Source of the DNA: Candidatus Krumholzibacteriia bacterium
Lineage (GTDB): Bacteria; Krumholzibacteriota; Krumholzibacteriia; JAJRXK01
Assembly: GCA_035268685.1 (NCBI GenBank)
Contig: DATFKK010000183.1
Coordinates: forward strand, 1-33,815
Length of the DNA: 33,815 nucleotides
Reading direction: 5' to 3'
In this document: positions 7,237-16,311 of the stretch, piece by piece
How the letters are laid out: every line of letters begins with the position of its first letter
Numbering within the stretch: the first letter of the stretch is position 1
Program-made: the position numbers and the translations under genes
The notes under the pieces: model-generated
Seen by the model: only the letters and a program-made list of their open reading frames with translations
What the model was told of the DNA's origin: nothing
The model's database searches: none

Positions 7237-8427
7237 ATGTCCGCGCATCAGCCCGAGGAGCAGGTCCACCGCTCCGTATGGACACCTGCGTACCAAGCCC
7301 TGATCGTCGTTGCCCTGATCGCGACCCTCATGGTCGCGGTCCGCTTCTTCGTCGGCCTGGGCCCCATGACCAACATGACCGACGTCTTCCCGTGGGGCAC
7401 GTGGAAGGTCTTCAACGTGATCGTGTTGACGGCCCTCGGCTCGGGCGGCTACGCCCTGGCCTTCGTGACCTACGTCCTGAATCACTACCGTTACCATCCG
7501 ATCGTTCGCCACGCGTTGCTGACCAGTGCGGTGGGTTACACCATCGGGATCATATCGTTGACCGCCGACATCGGACGCCCCTGGAACATCTGGCGGGTCT
7601 TCGTCTACTGGGGCGAGTGGAACCTCGACAGCGTGCTGCTCGAGGTCTCGCTGTGCGTCACTGCCTACGTGGCGGTCGTGTGGATCGAGCTGTCGCCGGC
7701 CTTCCTCGAGCGCTGGCGCAAGTCGGGCCGTAAGCGCCTCGCCGCGTTCTCCGAGAAGGCGCTGAAGGTCCTCCACGTGATCATGCCGTGGATCATCGCC
7801 ATGGGAATCCTGTTGCCGACCATGCACCAGAGTTCCCTCGGATCGCTGTACCTGCTGGCGGGCCACAAGGTCCATCCGCTGTGGTACACACCCCTGATCC
7901 CGGCCCTCTTCCTGGTGAGCTGCTGGATCATGGGCTACGCCATGGTGATCGCCACCTACATCCTGTTCAGTCGCCGCTACGGGCGCCCCAACTACGACGC
8001 GACCCTCACCCGTCTGGCGCACTTCATGGCCTACGTCATCCTGTTCTTCGGCGCGCTCCGCGTCGGTGACCTGATCTGGCGCGACCAGTTCCTGCGACTG
8101 TTCGACGGGAGCTGGCAGAGCTGGCTGGTGATCCTGGAGCTGGTCTTCGTGTTCGTCCCCGGCGTGGCGATGATCGTCGACAAGTCACGTCGTGAACGCC
8201 CGTCGTGCATGTTCCGCATGGCCTGCTTCATCCTCCTGGGTGGGGCCATGTACCGCATGGACGCCGGGTGGCTGGCCTTCGACGGTGGTATCGGTGCGGT
8301 GTACTTCCCCAGCGTGATCGAACTGATCGCCACGGTGGGCCTGATCGCCATCCAGGGGACGATCTACCTGCTGGTGATCAAGAACTTCCCGATCCTCACC
8401 GAGCCCGAGCCTCACGGTACGCCCTGA
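7237..8427 (+). CDS. HybB/NrfD-type integral membrane quinone-interacting protein
   Basis: A 396-residue polytopic membrane protein with about ten hydrophobic helices, matching the length of HybB (about 392), the membrane subunit of Ni/Fe hydrogenase-2 in the NrfD/PsrC superfamily. Typical traits are NMTDVFPWGTWKVFNV after the first helix, a glycine-rich second helix (ALGSGGYALAFVTYVLNHYR) and WNLDSVLLEVSLCVTAYVAV. Such proteins exchange electrons and protons with menaquinone or ubiquinone and bind no heme. The ATG is preceded by a strong AGGGAGG six bases upstream. No hydrogenase, Fe-S or cytochrome partner is adjacent, and a hairpin directly follows the gene, so it appears monocistronic. 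Its partner must be encoded elsewhere; whether it could work with the DMSO reductase genes 4.7 kb away is unknown. Confidence 0.85.
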   Translation: MSAHQPEEQVHRSVWTPAYQALIVVALIATLMVAVRFFVGLGPMTNMTDVFPWGTWKVFNVIVLTALGSGGYALAFVTYVLNHYRYHPIVRHALLTSAVGYTIGIISLTADIGRPWNIWRVFVYWGEWNLDSVLLEVSLCVTAYVAVVWIELSPAFLERWRKSGRKRLAAFSEKALKVLHVIMPWIIAMGILLPTMHQSSLGSLYLLAGHKVHPLWYTPLIPALFLVSCWIMGYAMVIATYILFSRRYGRPNYDATLTRLAHFMAYVILFFGALRVGDLIWRDQFLRLFDGSWQSWLVILELVFVFVPGVAMIVDKSRRERPSCMFRMACFILLGGAMYRMDAGWLAFDGGIGAVYFPSVIELIATVGLIAIQGTIYLLVIKNFPILTEPEPHGTP

Positions 8428-8431
8428 GAAC

Positions 8432-8465
8432 GCCGGCCGGAGACCACGACCGATCTCCGGCCGGC
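8432..8465 (+). terminator. Strong hairpin after the hybB-like gene
   Basis: A perfect 12-bp stem (GCCGGCCGGAGA at 8432-8443, TCTCCGGCCGGC at 8454-8465) with a 10-base loop starts five bases after the stop. No T-run follows, so it may terminate with assistance or protect the 3' end. A second smaller hairpin (CGGTTCC-N5-GGAACCG, 8495-8513) lies in the same gap before the next gene and might be an operator. Confidence 0.6.
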
Positions 8466-8620
8466 ACGACGATCCGCACCACGCACACGTCGACCGGTTC
8501 CGTACTGGAACCGCCGGGCCGTGGCGGCTACCCTCGGGCCTTCACCGATCTCGACCTCGGCGACCCGTCCCCGGACCTCGCGCACCGATCGCGCGGATCG
8601 CCCCACGAAAGGCCCTTCGC

Positions 8621-11600
8621 ATGCACCGGATCCCCTCGCTCGGCGTCCTGCTGTGCGCGCTCGTCCTGGCCCTGCCGGGTTCTGCACACGCTGCCGACGA
8701 AGAAGACACCAGGATGAACGCCGGCACCTTCACCGGCCTCGAGCTGCGCGGCATCGGCCCGGCCCTGATGAGCGGCCGGATCTCCGACATCGTCGTCCAC
8801 CCCGACGACACCGGCACGTGGTACGTGGCCGTCGGCAGCGGCGGCGTGTGGAAGACCACCAACGCCGGCACCACGTGGACGCCGATCTTCGACGACCAGA
8901 GCAGCTATTCCATCGGCTGCATCACGCTCGACCCCAACGACCCCGACACCGTGTGGGTCGGCACGGGCGAGAACGTGAGCGGCCGGCACGTGGGCTACGG
9001 CGACGGCGTCTACCGCAGCCGAGACGGCGGCCGCACCTGGGAACACATGGGACTCGAGGAGTCCGAACACGTCGGCATGATCCGGATCCGTCCGGGCGCG
9101 CCGAACGTGGTGTACGTCGCGGCGCAGGGCCCCCTGTGGTCGGGCGGCGGCCAGCGCGGTCTGTACATGAGCGAGGACGGCGGCGAGACGTGGAACAAGG
9201 TGCTCGGCGGCGGCGAGTGGACCGGCGTGAACGAGGTCCACCTCGATCCGACCGACCCCGACGTCATGTACGCCTCCACCCACCAGCGTCTCCGCACCGT
9301 CGCCGCGCTCATGAACGGCGGCCCCGAGTCGGGGATCCACAAGTCCGTCGACGGTGGCCGGACCTGGCGCGAGCTGACGACCGGGCTGCCACAGGAGGAC
9401 ATGGGCAAGATCGGCCTGACCGTCTCACCCCACGATCCCGACATCGTGTACGCCACCATCGAACTGGGCGACCGCGAGGGCGGCTTCTGGCGCTCGCTCG
9501 ACGGCGGCGAGAGCTGGGAGAAGCGCAACGACTACCTGAGCGGTGGCACCGGCCCACACTACTACCAGGAGATCTTCGCCGATCCCCACCACCGGCACAC
9601 CGTGTACCAGATGGACGTGCGGCTGCACCGCACCACCGACGGCGGCGAGACCTTCGAGGGCGTGAACGAGCAGTACAAGCACGTCGACAACCACGCCCTG
9701 GCCTTCGCCCCGCACGACCCCGACTACCTGCTGGCCGGCTGCGACGGCGGCGTGTACGAGAGCTGGGATCGTGGACAGTCGTGGAAGTTCGTGTCGAACC
9801 TGCCCGTCACGCAGTTCTACAAGCTCGACGTCGACTACGACGAGCCCTTCTACCACGTGGTCGGCGGCACCCAGGACAACAACACGCAGTACGGCCCGAC
9901 CACGACCGACAACGTGCACGGAATCCGCAACAGCGACTGGCGGATCACCATGTTCGGCGACGGCCACGAGCCGGCGATCGACTACAGCGACCCCGACATC
10001 ATCTACTCGCAGTGGCAGCAGGGGAACCACATGCGCGTGGACCGCGTCACCGGCGAGTACCTTTACATCCAGCCCCAGCCGGCCGAGGGCGAGCCCCACG
10101 ATCGCTGGAACTGGGACAGCCCGATCCTGATCAGCCAGCACGATCCCGCACGGATCTACGTGGCCAGCCAGCGCCTGTGGCGCAGCGACGACCGCGGCGA
10201 CAGCTGGCGCGCGCTCAGCGGCGACCTGACGCGCGACGAGGACCGTCTGACCCTGGAGATGATGGATCGCGTGTGGAGCATCGACGCGCCCTGGGACCTC
10301 TACGCGATGTCGATGTTCAACACCATCACCTCGATCGCCGAGTCGCCGCTCGACGAGAACCTGATGTACGTGGGAACCGACGACGGCCTGATCCAGGTGA
10401 CCGAGGACGGCGGCGAGACATGGCGCCGGATCGACGACTTCGGCGACGTGCCCGAGCGGGCGTACGTCAACGACATCCGCGCCGACCTGCACGATGTCGA
10501 CACCGTGTACGCGCTCTTCGACGCGCACAAGATGGGCGACTTCGCGCCCTACGTGTTGCGCAGCACCGACCGCGGCCGCTCGTGGGAGTCGATGAACGGC
10601 GATCTGCCCGACCGCCACGTGGTGTGGCGCATGGTGCAGGACCACGAGGATCCCGAGTTGTTCTTCCTGGGCACCGAGTTCGGCGTGTTCTTCACGCTCG
10701 ACGCCGGCGAACGCTGGATCGAGCTCAGCGGCTCACCCACCATCGCCTTCCGCGACCTCGTGATCCAGCGCCGCGAGAACGATCTCGTGGGCGCGACCTT
10801 CGGCCGCGGCTTCTTCGTGCTGGACGACTACGAGCCCCTGCGCGAGATCGACGAGGAGCTGCTCGAGTCGCCGGCACACCTGTTCGAGGTGGAGGACGCC
10901 GACTGGTACGTGCAGCGCCGCGTGCTCGGCGGCAGCCAGAAGGCCAGCCAGGGCGACGCCTTCTACGTGGCGCCGAACCCGCCCTTCGGCGCGGTGTTCA
11001 CCTACTACCTGCGCGACGCGCTGAAGACGCGCGAGCAGGAACGCCAGGAGCAGGAGAAGGAGATCGCGGCCGAGGGCGGCGACACGCCGTATCCCGGTTG
11101 GGACGCCCTGCGCGAGGAGGAACTCGAGGACGAACCCGCGATCCTGCTGACCGTGCGCGACGCCAACGGCAACGTGGTTCGTCACGTCGAGGGTCCGACC
11201 TCGGCGGGCATCCACCGCGTGGCCTGGGACCTGCGCTACCCGACGCACCGCGCCGAGACCGACGGGGAGGTGGACGAGGGCGACGGCTTCCTGGCCGCCC
11301 CCGGCTCCTACAGCGTGGAGCTGGTGCAGCGTCATCGCGGCGAGGTCACCGTGCTCGCCGGCCGCGAGAGATTCGATCTGGTTCCGTTGCGCGAACGCGG
11401 CCTGCCCGGCGCACCGCTCGGCGACGTGGCCGCCTTCCACCGCGAGCTCGAGGACGTGCAGGGACGCGTGAGTGCCGTGGGCTCGCTGCTCGACGACACG
11501 GCCGAGCGCATCGACGCGATCAAGGCCGCCCTGGCGCGGGCCCCCGTTCCGGTCGACGGCCCGAACGCGACCGCCCGCGCGCTCGAGCGGCAGGTCGAAG

Positions 11601-11887
11601 AGATGAAGGAGCGCCTGCGGGGCAACCGCCGGCGCGCGCGGTACAACGAAGAAGGTCCGATTTCGATCCAGCAGCGGATCGGCGTGGCCCGGACCGGCGT
11701 GTCGCGCTCGACCTACGGCCCCACACCCATGCACCGCGAGACCCTGCGCATCGGCGTGGAACGCCTCGAGAACCTGAGCGAGGAGCTGCAGACGATCGTT
11801 CGGACCGACCTGCCGGCCCTGGAGCGCGAACTCGACGCCGCCGGCGTGCCGTGGACGCCCGGTCGGGGAGTCCCCGACGGGCGTTGA
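8621..11887 (+). CDS. Large secreted Asp-box beta-propeller protein (sortilin/VPS10-like, glycosyl hydrolase BNR type)
   Basis: A 1,088-residue exported protein. Residues 1-24 form a signal peptide ending in AHA, cleaved before ADEED. Residues ~40-740 carry about eleven Asp-box repeats of the S/T-x-D-x-G-x-T/S-W type (for example SRDGGRTW, SEDGGETW, SVDGGRTW, SLDGGESW, TEDGGETW, STDRGRSW), which mark the sialidase/sortilin-like propeller. DxxTVYxx and DPDxVY strands precede each box. After residue ~770 come a charged segment, a beta-rich FlgD/Ig-like part (GIHRVAWDLRYPT) and a helical C-terminus rich in Arg and Glu. Related large proteins abound in Gemmatimonadota and other environmental bacteria and mostly lack an assigned substrate; some are called glycosyl hydrolases, but no catalytic residues can be named here. 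It stands alone, with the DinB-like gene 80 bp downstream. Confidence 0.88.
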   Translation: MHRIPSLGVLLCALVLALPGSAHAADEEDTRMNAGTFTGLELRGIGPALMSGRISDIVVHPDDTGTWYVAVGSGGVWKTTNAGTTWTPIFDDQSSYSIGCITLDPNDPDTVWVGTGENVSGRHVGYGDGVYRSRDGGRTWEHMGLEESEHVGMIRIRPGAPNVVYVAAQGPLWSGGGQRGLYMSEDGGETWNKVLGGGEWTGVNEVHLDPTDPDVMYASTHQRLRTVAALMNGGPESGIHKSVDGGRTWRELTTGLPQEDMGKIGLTVSPHDPDIVYATIELGDREGGFWRSLDGGESWEKRNDYLSGGTGPHYYQEIFADPHHRHTVYQMDVRLHRTTDGGETFEGVNEQYKHVDNHALAFAPHDPDYLLAGCDGGVYESWDRGQSWKFVSNLPVTQFYKLDVDYDEPFYHVVGGTQDNNTQYGPTTTDNVHGIRNSDWRITMFGDGHEPAIDYSDPDIIYSQWQQGNHMRVDRVTGEYLYIQPQPAEGEPHDRWNWDSPILISQHDPARIYVASQRLWRSDDRGDSWRALSGDLTRDEDRLTLEMMDRVWSIDAPWDLYAMSMFNTITSIAESPLDENLMYVGTDDGLIQVTEDGGETWRRIDDFGDVPERAYVNDIRADLHDVDTVYALFDAHKMGDFAPYVLRSTDRGRSWESMNGDLPDRHVVWRMVQDHEDPELFFLGTEFGVFFTLDAGERWIELSGSPTIAFRDLVIQRRENDLVGATFGRGFFVLDDYEPLREIDEELLESPAHLFEVEDADWYVQRRVLGGSQKASQGDAFYVAPNPPFGAVFTYYLRDALKTREQERQEQEKEIAAEGGDTPYPGWDALREEELEDEPAILLTVRDANGNVVRHVEGPTSAGIHRVAWDLRYPTHRAETDGEVDEGDGFLAAPGSYSVELVQRHRGEVTVLAGRERFDLVPLRERGLPGAPLGDVAAFHRELEDVQGRVSAVGSLLDDTAERIDAIKAALARAPVPVDGPNATARALERQVEEMKERLRGNRRRARYNEEGPISIQQRIGVARTGVSRSTYGPTPMHRETLRIGVERLENLSEELQTIVRTDLPALERELDAAGVPWTPGRGVPDGR

Positions 11888-11916
11888 CGTCATCGCGCCG
11901 AGGCGCTTCGATGACG
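11888..11916 (+). terminator. Hairpin immediately after the propeller gene
   Basis: CGTCATCG (11888-11895) pairs perfectly with CGATGACG (11909-11916); the loop contains a further small GC pairing. It begins at the base after the stop codon. There is no T-run, so termination efficiency is uncertain. Confidence 0.4.
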
Positions 11917-11967
11917 GGCGGTGCCAACCTGGTGCCGCCCGTTCGCTCGTCCCGCCCGGAGGTCGCC

Positions 11968-12468
11968 ATGCAGTCCCATCTCGAAGAAGCGCTCGATGCC
12001 TGGCGTGATGCCCGCAGCCTGGTGATCGGCGAAGCCCGCAACATCCCCGCGACGAAGTACGACTTCCGTCCCGTCGAGCAGGTCCGCAGCGTGGGCGAAC
12101 TGCTCGCGCACATCCTCGAGGTCAGTGAGCTGATGGTCGGCGAACTGTGCCGTCAGGACGGCGACTTCACGCGCAAACCCTTCGAGGAACTGCTCGAGGA
12201 ACACGCCGGCGACGTCCGGAACCTGCGCGAGAAGGACGAACTGGTCGAGGCCCTCGAGCACACGCTCGAGACGGGCATCGACCGCCTCCGCGGGACGGGC
12301 GAGGACCACATCCTCGCCGGCATCCTGCGCTTCGACGGCCAGCAGGGCAGCCGCCTGGCGTGGATGCACCACGGCATCTCGCAGGAGATGTACCACGGCG
12401 GCCAGCTCGCCCTGTACACGCGGCTCATGGGCGGCATCCCGGCGTTGACGAAGAGGATCCGGGGCTAG
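11968..12468 (+). CDS. DinB-family four-helix protein (putative metal-dependent thiol transferase-like)
   Basis: A 166-residue protein of the DinB/YfiT superfamily. The metal-binding histidine triad is readable: His48 in ELLAHILEVSE, His134/135 in AWMHHGISQE and His143 in MYHGGQLALYTRLMGG. The superfamily includes thiol-dependent transferases using mycothiol or bacillithiol as well as many proteins of unknown role, and no substrate can be assigned. The ATG has GGAGG seven to eight bases upstream. It is preceded by a hairpin and may be transcribed alone. The 3' end overlaps the convergent 1,099-residue protein gene by 44 bp. A longer open frame extends far upstream of this ATG, but the protein family starts here. 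Confidence 0.88.
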   Translation: MQSHLEEALDAWRDARSLVIGEARNIPATKYDFRPVEQVRSVGELLAHILEVSELMVGELCRQDGDFTRKPFEELLEEHAGDVRNLREKDELVEALEHTLETGIDRLRGTGEDHILAGILRFDGQQGSRLAWMHHGISQEMYHGGQLALYTRLMGGIPALTKRIRG

Positions 12469-15400
12469 GCCAGGCCGCGCGGCGGATCTGGTCGACGTCG
12501 TCGTCGTCGAGGACACCCGCTGCCGCGGCCTGCTCGATCACGCGCGCGGCCCGACGGTGGCGGCCGAGCCGACGCAGCAGGGGTACCTGGATCCACACGG
12601 AAGAGTGGGTCTCGTAGTCCTCGGGATCGGGGCGGCCCCGCTCCAACTCGCGGAGCAGACGGAATGCCCGGTACGGATCGATGTGGCCGAGCGCCGTCCA
12701 GGCGCTCGAGTGGTCCATGTACCCGGTCCGACCACTCTCCCGGAGGAGCGACACCAGGGGATCCCGCAGGCGCGCCGCCCGCTCCCCGTGTCCGGCCTCG
12801 AGCAGTTGCAGGGCGAGTCGGGCGAGGAACATCCGGTCGGACGGAAAGTCGTCGACGCCCACCGCGATCTCGAGACGTTCTTGGGTTTCGGGCAGTTCGA
12901 GGACCCGCGCCAGGTCCTCAGGGCGCGGCTCGGACCCGAGGACCCGTTCGATCAGGTCGCGCGGATCGTCGGTCTCCGCCAGGGCGCGACGAAAGTCCGA
13001 GTGGTCGTCGAACACGGGATCGGGTTCGGCCAGGGCCTGCGGACCGTCGTCGTACCAGGATCGCGCGACCAACGACTCGACCTCACCGCGGTCGACCACC
13101 GGCACGTCCAGCGCCTCGGCCAGCGCCATCACGTACTCGCGCAGGAGGGAACGGACGCGGGCGTCGTGTGCATACGGATGGAACGAGAGCAGACCGAAGC
13201 TGCGCGTCAGAGCCACCAGCACGCGACCGACGACCCGCCCACGCCCGTCGCGGGCGTAGACCACCTGTTTGTTGACGTCGGCGATGTTCGCGAAGACGGA
13301 GAAGTAGTTGGATTCGCTCGGAGCGAGACACGTGTCGAACCACCGCCCCATGTGGAGCAGTTGCAGGGGGTCGCGTTCGATCGTCACGCGGAGGGTCCCT
13401 CGGTGGCCCACGTCGACGACACGAACCGGCGCGCGGTCGACCCAGGGGTCCACGCGAACCCCGTGCGCCGCCGCCTCGCGCAGGAACCTCCGGTTCGCCG
13501 CGTGATCGCGCAGGTCCCACGGCGGCTCGCCCGCACGCACGGTGAGGATCCGCCAGGCCAGGTCACGCGCCGGCGACTCGAGAGACCGCGTCCCCGCGAT
13601 CCCGACCAAGACGTCGACGTCGTCGAACCAGTCGGCGCTCCGACCCAACCACCGCTCCAGACGTGCCTGCGTCGCTGCGCGTCGGTCGTCGATCCAGCGC
13701 CGCAGGAAGGCCCGGCACGTCGCGCGTTCGAACCTGGCCACGAGGTTGTCCACGCGCGCCTCGGAGATCGGGGGCGGATGTTCGAGGTGATGTCGCAATC
13801 GCTCGACGCGCCGGCGCTGCGCCTCGTTCAACGGAGCGCGGGCCTCCAGGGCCTCGATCCGGCGCCGCAGTTCGGCGGGGTCGGGCCGGTCCTTGCGCAG
13901 GATCCGACGCGCCGTCCGCGCCGCCTGCGGTTCCCACGCCGCCAGTGCGTCGGCGGCACGCCGTAGCCGATCCGGGAGGGCGACGCCCAGATCGACCGGC
14001 GGGGCCTGGTGGGCTTCGACACGAGCGTGGGTCGTGCCGACGAGGCGAGCCAGTGCCGCAGCGTGCTCGACCTCGCGATCGGTCGCCTCGGCGAGGGCGG
14101 GGATCGCACGTTCGTGGAAGGTCGACCCGTCGACCGTCCCGTGCAGGGCGCGGAGCAGGGCGACGGCTGCTGCCTCGTCGTCGGGACACGGCGCGCGCAG
14201 CAGCGCCCTCCAGCTGCGCGCGTTCTCACCGAGCAGGACTGCGGCGACGGCCCCGGTCTTCCAGCCCAACCAGTCGCCCCCGCGTGAACGGCCGGACGCG
14301 TCGATCTCCGGGAGGATCGACCGGGGCACGAACCGCGCGTGCCGCTCGATCCGAAGGAGTGCCTCTTCGGGGGGCAGCCGGTCCTGGGCGCGAAGGAGTT
14401 CGAGGCAGGACTCGAGTGTGGAAACCTCATCGAGGTACGAGGCCCAGTCCTCGGGACCCTCGTCGTCGGAGTCTCCGAGGTACGCGTCCCACCAGGGTTG
14501 CCAGCCGGGTGTCCGTCCACCGCTGGCGGCCGTCCACCGTTGCCACAGATCGGGGAGCGCCCGGATCCAGGTTTCCCCGAGGCGCACCGGGTCGGGCGAC
14601 CACGACGATCGGAACACGCCCACGAAGGCGGCGAACAAGGTCCACCGGAACCCCGCCGTACTCGGCACCGCCGACAGCGTACGGGTCATGGGTTCGAGCA
14701 GGGCCTCGAACTCGGTCGTGCCCAGAGCCTCGAAATGCTGCTCGAGATTCGTGAGCACCGGATTCGGGAAGCGCGCGGCTCGGTCGCGCAGAGCGTCGAG
14801 TGCCTCGGCTTCGGCCTCCGCCCACGGACCAATCGTGTCGTCGTCGGTTCCGTCCTCGGGTGTCAGCACCGCGAGCAGTCGCAGCAGTTGCTTGCGAGAT
14901 CGACGCGGCACGGCGGCCATGCGATCGAGCACCCGCCGCACGTCGGGCACGGTGCGCCGGCCGCGGGGACAGGCGACCGTGTCCGGGTCGCGCTGCAGTG
15001 CCTGGGCCTGGAAGACCGAGTCGAGGAATTCGCGGGCTTCGTCCGGGCGCCAGGGCATACGGCCGGGGTCGGCCAGGAGAGCGGCCACGGTGGTGGCGTG
15101 CTTGCGGCCGAGTTCCCGGGCCCACTGCGCCAGGCGCAGGATCCACACCGGGTCGTCGTCGGGCACCCGCTCACGGCTGCGAGTGAGCAGCGTGCGGTGG
15201 TTCAGGACCCATTTCCAGTGCGCCCGCGCCGCTCTCGGCTGCAGGACATGGCTCCACACCAGTGCGTCGTGGACGTCGCGCAGCGGGTCGTCGCCGGACG
15301 GTTCGGGGGCGAGCGGCGGGGCCAGCAGTTCGATCCGCCGACCCTGGCGGATGCCGTCGAGTGCCCTCAGCAGATCGAAGGTCGCGGCGCACCACGCCTC

Positions 15401-15724
15401 GGCGTCGCCCACGACCTTCGGCAGCGCGCGCGGGAACTCGTTGCGCAGCGACACCACGCGGGCCCGGGTCGTGCGCAGCGTTCCGTCGTCGAGGTCGATC
15501 GTCCGACTGGGTGCCGCAGGCGGCACCGTACACCAGCGGCCGTCGGCGGTGGGAAAACCGCGCAGCCAGCCGAGTTCGTCGCGCAGGATCCGCTCGACAC
15601 GTCGGACACCGGAGCGCTTCGGACGGAGTTTCTCGGGTCGCACGAACGCAGGTGTCTTCCGGGAGCACAGGCGATCGAAGGTCTGCCCAGTGTGCCCGAT
15701 CGGCCTGTCACCGTCGAGAGGCAC
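12425..15724 (-). CDS. Very large soluble protein of unrecognised function with a conserved core near residues 785-870
   Basis: A 1,099-residue protein that I do not recognise. No signal peptide or membrane segment is visible; it is Arg/Asp/Glu-rich and mostly helical, with a stretch at ~640-690 suggesting coiled coil. The most ordered part, about residues 785-870, holds HMGRWFDTCLAPSESNYFSV, then NIADVNKQVVYARD and GRGRVVGRVLVAL, followed by FHPYAHD and, further on, a SWYDDGPQAL motif. The order GxxxxTC, a short Asn/Ser-rich loop, then a K-x-VVYARD strand resembles the layout of PcfJ-like proteins, but only vaguely. The GTG start lies seven bases after the DoxX stop, so the two probably share a transcript; in-frame GTGs further in could also serve as start. 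The 3' end overlaps the DinB-like gene. Codon pattern and length argue for a real gene. Confidence 0.75.
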   Translation of the reverse strand: MPLDGDRPIGHTGQTFDRLCSRKTPAFVRPEKLRPKRSGVRRVERILRDELGWLRGFPTADGRWCTVPPAAPSRTIDLDDGTLRTTRARVVSLRNEFPRALPKVVGDAEAWCAATFDLLRALDGIRQGRRIELLAPPLAPEPSGDDPLRDVHDALVWSHVLQPRAARAHWKWVLNHRTLLTRSRERVPDDDPVWILRLAQWARELGRKHATTVAALLADPGRMPWRPDEAREFLDSVFQAQALQRDPDTVACPRGRRTVPDVRRVLDRMAAVPRRSRKQLLRLLAVLTPEDGTDDDTIGPWAEAEAEALDALRDRAARFPNPVLTNLEQHFEALGTTEFEALLEPMTRTLSAVPSTAGFRWTLFAAFVGVFRSSWSPDPVRLGETWIRALPDLWQRWTAASGGRTPGWQPWWDAYLGDSDDEGPEDWASYLDEVSTLESCLELLRAQDRLPPEEALLRIERHARFVPRSILPEIDASGRSRGGDWLGWKTGAVAAVLLGENARSWRALLRAPCPDDEAAAVALLRALHGTVDGSTFHERAIPALAEATDREVEHAAALARLVGTTHARVEAHQAPPVDLGVALPDRLRRAADALAAWEPQAARTARRILRKDRPDPAELRRRIEALEARAPLNEAQRRRVERLRHHLEHPPPISEARVDNLVARFERATCRAFLRRWIDDRRAATQARLERWLGRSADWFDDVDVLVGIAGTRSLESPARDLAWRILTVRAGEPPWDLRDHAANRRFLREAAAHGVRVDPWVDRAPVRVVDVGHRGTLRVTIERDPLQLLHMGRWFDTCLAPSESNYFSVFANIADVNKQVVYARDGRGRVVGRVLVALTRSFGLLSFHPYAHDARVRSLLREYVMALAEALDVPVVDRGEVESLVARSWYDDGPQALAEPDPVFDDHSDFRRALAETDDPRDLIERVLGSEPRPEDLARVLELPETQERLEIAVGVDDFPSDRMFLARLALQLLEAGHGERAARLRDPLVSLLRESGRTGYMDHSSAWTALGHIDPYRAFRLLRELERGRPDPEDYETHSSVWIQVPLLRRLGRHRRAARVIEQAAAAGVLDDDDVDQIRRAAWPSPGSSSSTPGCRP

Positions 15725-15731
15725 TCACCGA

Positions 15732-16145
15732 TCAGCCACCCTCGCCCGACGACGCCCGCGCCCCGTCGATGCTCGCCACGCCCGCGCCGCGTGACGCCAC
15801 GTACAGGAACACGAAGCAGTACAGCGCGGCCAGCTCGCCCTGGTTGACCACGGGGAAGAACGAGTCGTCGAAGCGGAACTTCCAGTGGAACTGGAAGTAG
15901 GCCACGGCCATCTGTCCGCTGGCGAGGAAGGCCAGCAGCGACGTGAACAGCCCGACGGCGATGCCCAGACCGCAGACGAGTTCGACCACACCGCCGATCC
16001 ACAACTGCGACCCCACCGGCGGCTGGCTCTCGGTGAGCACGCCGAAGAGCTTCTGCATGCCGTGCAACGAGAACATGAGCCCCGCCACGATCCGCAGGGC
16101 GGCGTAGATGGGTTCGGACCAGGGGGCGAGAAGTCGAGCGATCAT
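15732..16145 (-). CDS. DoxX-family small membrane protein
   Basis: A 137-residue protein with four hydrophobic helices and the DoxX-family pattern: an N-terminal RIVAGLMFSLHGMQKLFG segment, WIGGVVELVCGLGIAVGLFT in the second helix pair, and SGQMAVAYFQFHW before the third. DoxX proteins are linked to thiosulfate:quinone oxidation in Acidianus and to redox stress in mycobacteria, but most bacterial members have no proven role. The ATG is supported by a strong AGGAGG seven bases upstream. Upstream in-frame sequence is ignored because it lacks a ribosome-binding site and the family begins here. It is the first gene of a two-gene unit with the 1,099-residue protein. It lies divergent to the small membrane protein at 16312. 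Confidence 0.9.
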   Translation of the reverse strand: MIARLLAPWSEPIYAALRIVAGLMFSLHGMQKLFGVLTESQPPVGSQLWIGGVVELVCGLGIAVGLFTSLLAFLASGQMAVAYFQFHWKFRFDDSFFPVVNQGELAALYCFVFLYVASRGAGVASIDGARASSGEGG

Positions 16146-16311
16146 GGCGGCCTCCTGTTGGGACGCGGAAGGATCACCGGTCAGGCTCGGAGGTTCCGCT
16201 CGGGTCCGGAGTCGGGTCGTTCCCGAGACGAGGGGTCGGGGGCTCCCGCGTCGATGCAGACGCCCTCTCGCCGCACATTCACCGCGCAACTGCAGATCGA
16301 GGAGCCGAACC

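Noticed and set aside
8521-11967. A very long open frame (over 1,100 codons) running in a different plus-strand frame through the Asp-box propeller gene and joining the DinB-like gene.
   Set aside because: The translation is Arg/Pro/His-rich with no family features, as expected from GC-rich codon bias in a shadow frame. The in-frame propeller protein has a signal peptide and repeated motifs; the DinB family starts only at 11968.
14339-15847. Long plus-strand open frames opposite the 1,099-residue protein gene.
   Set aside because: They are antisense shadows of a GC-rich gene: low complexity, Arg/His-rich translation, no ribosome-binding site, and no recognisable domains.
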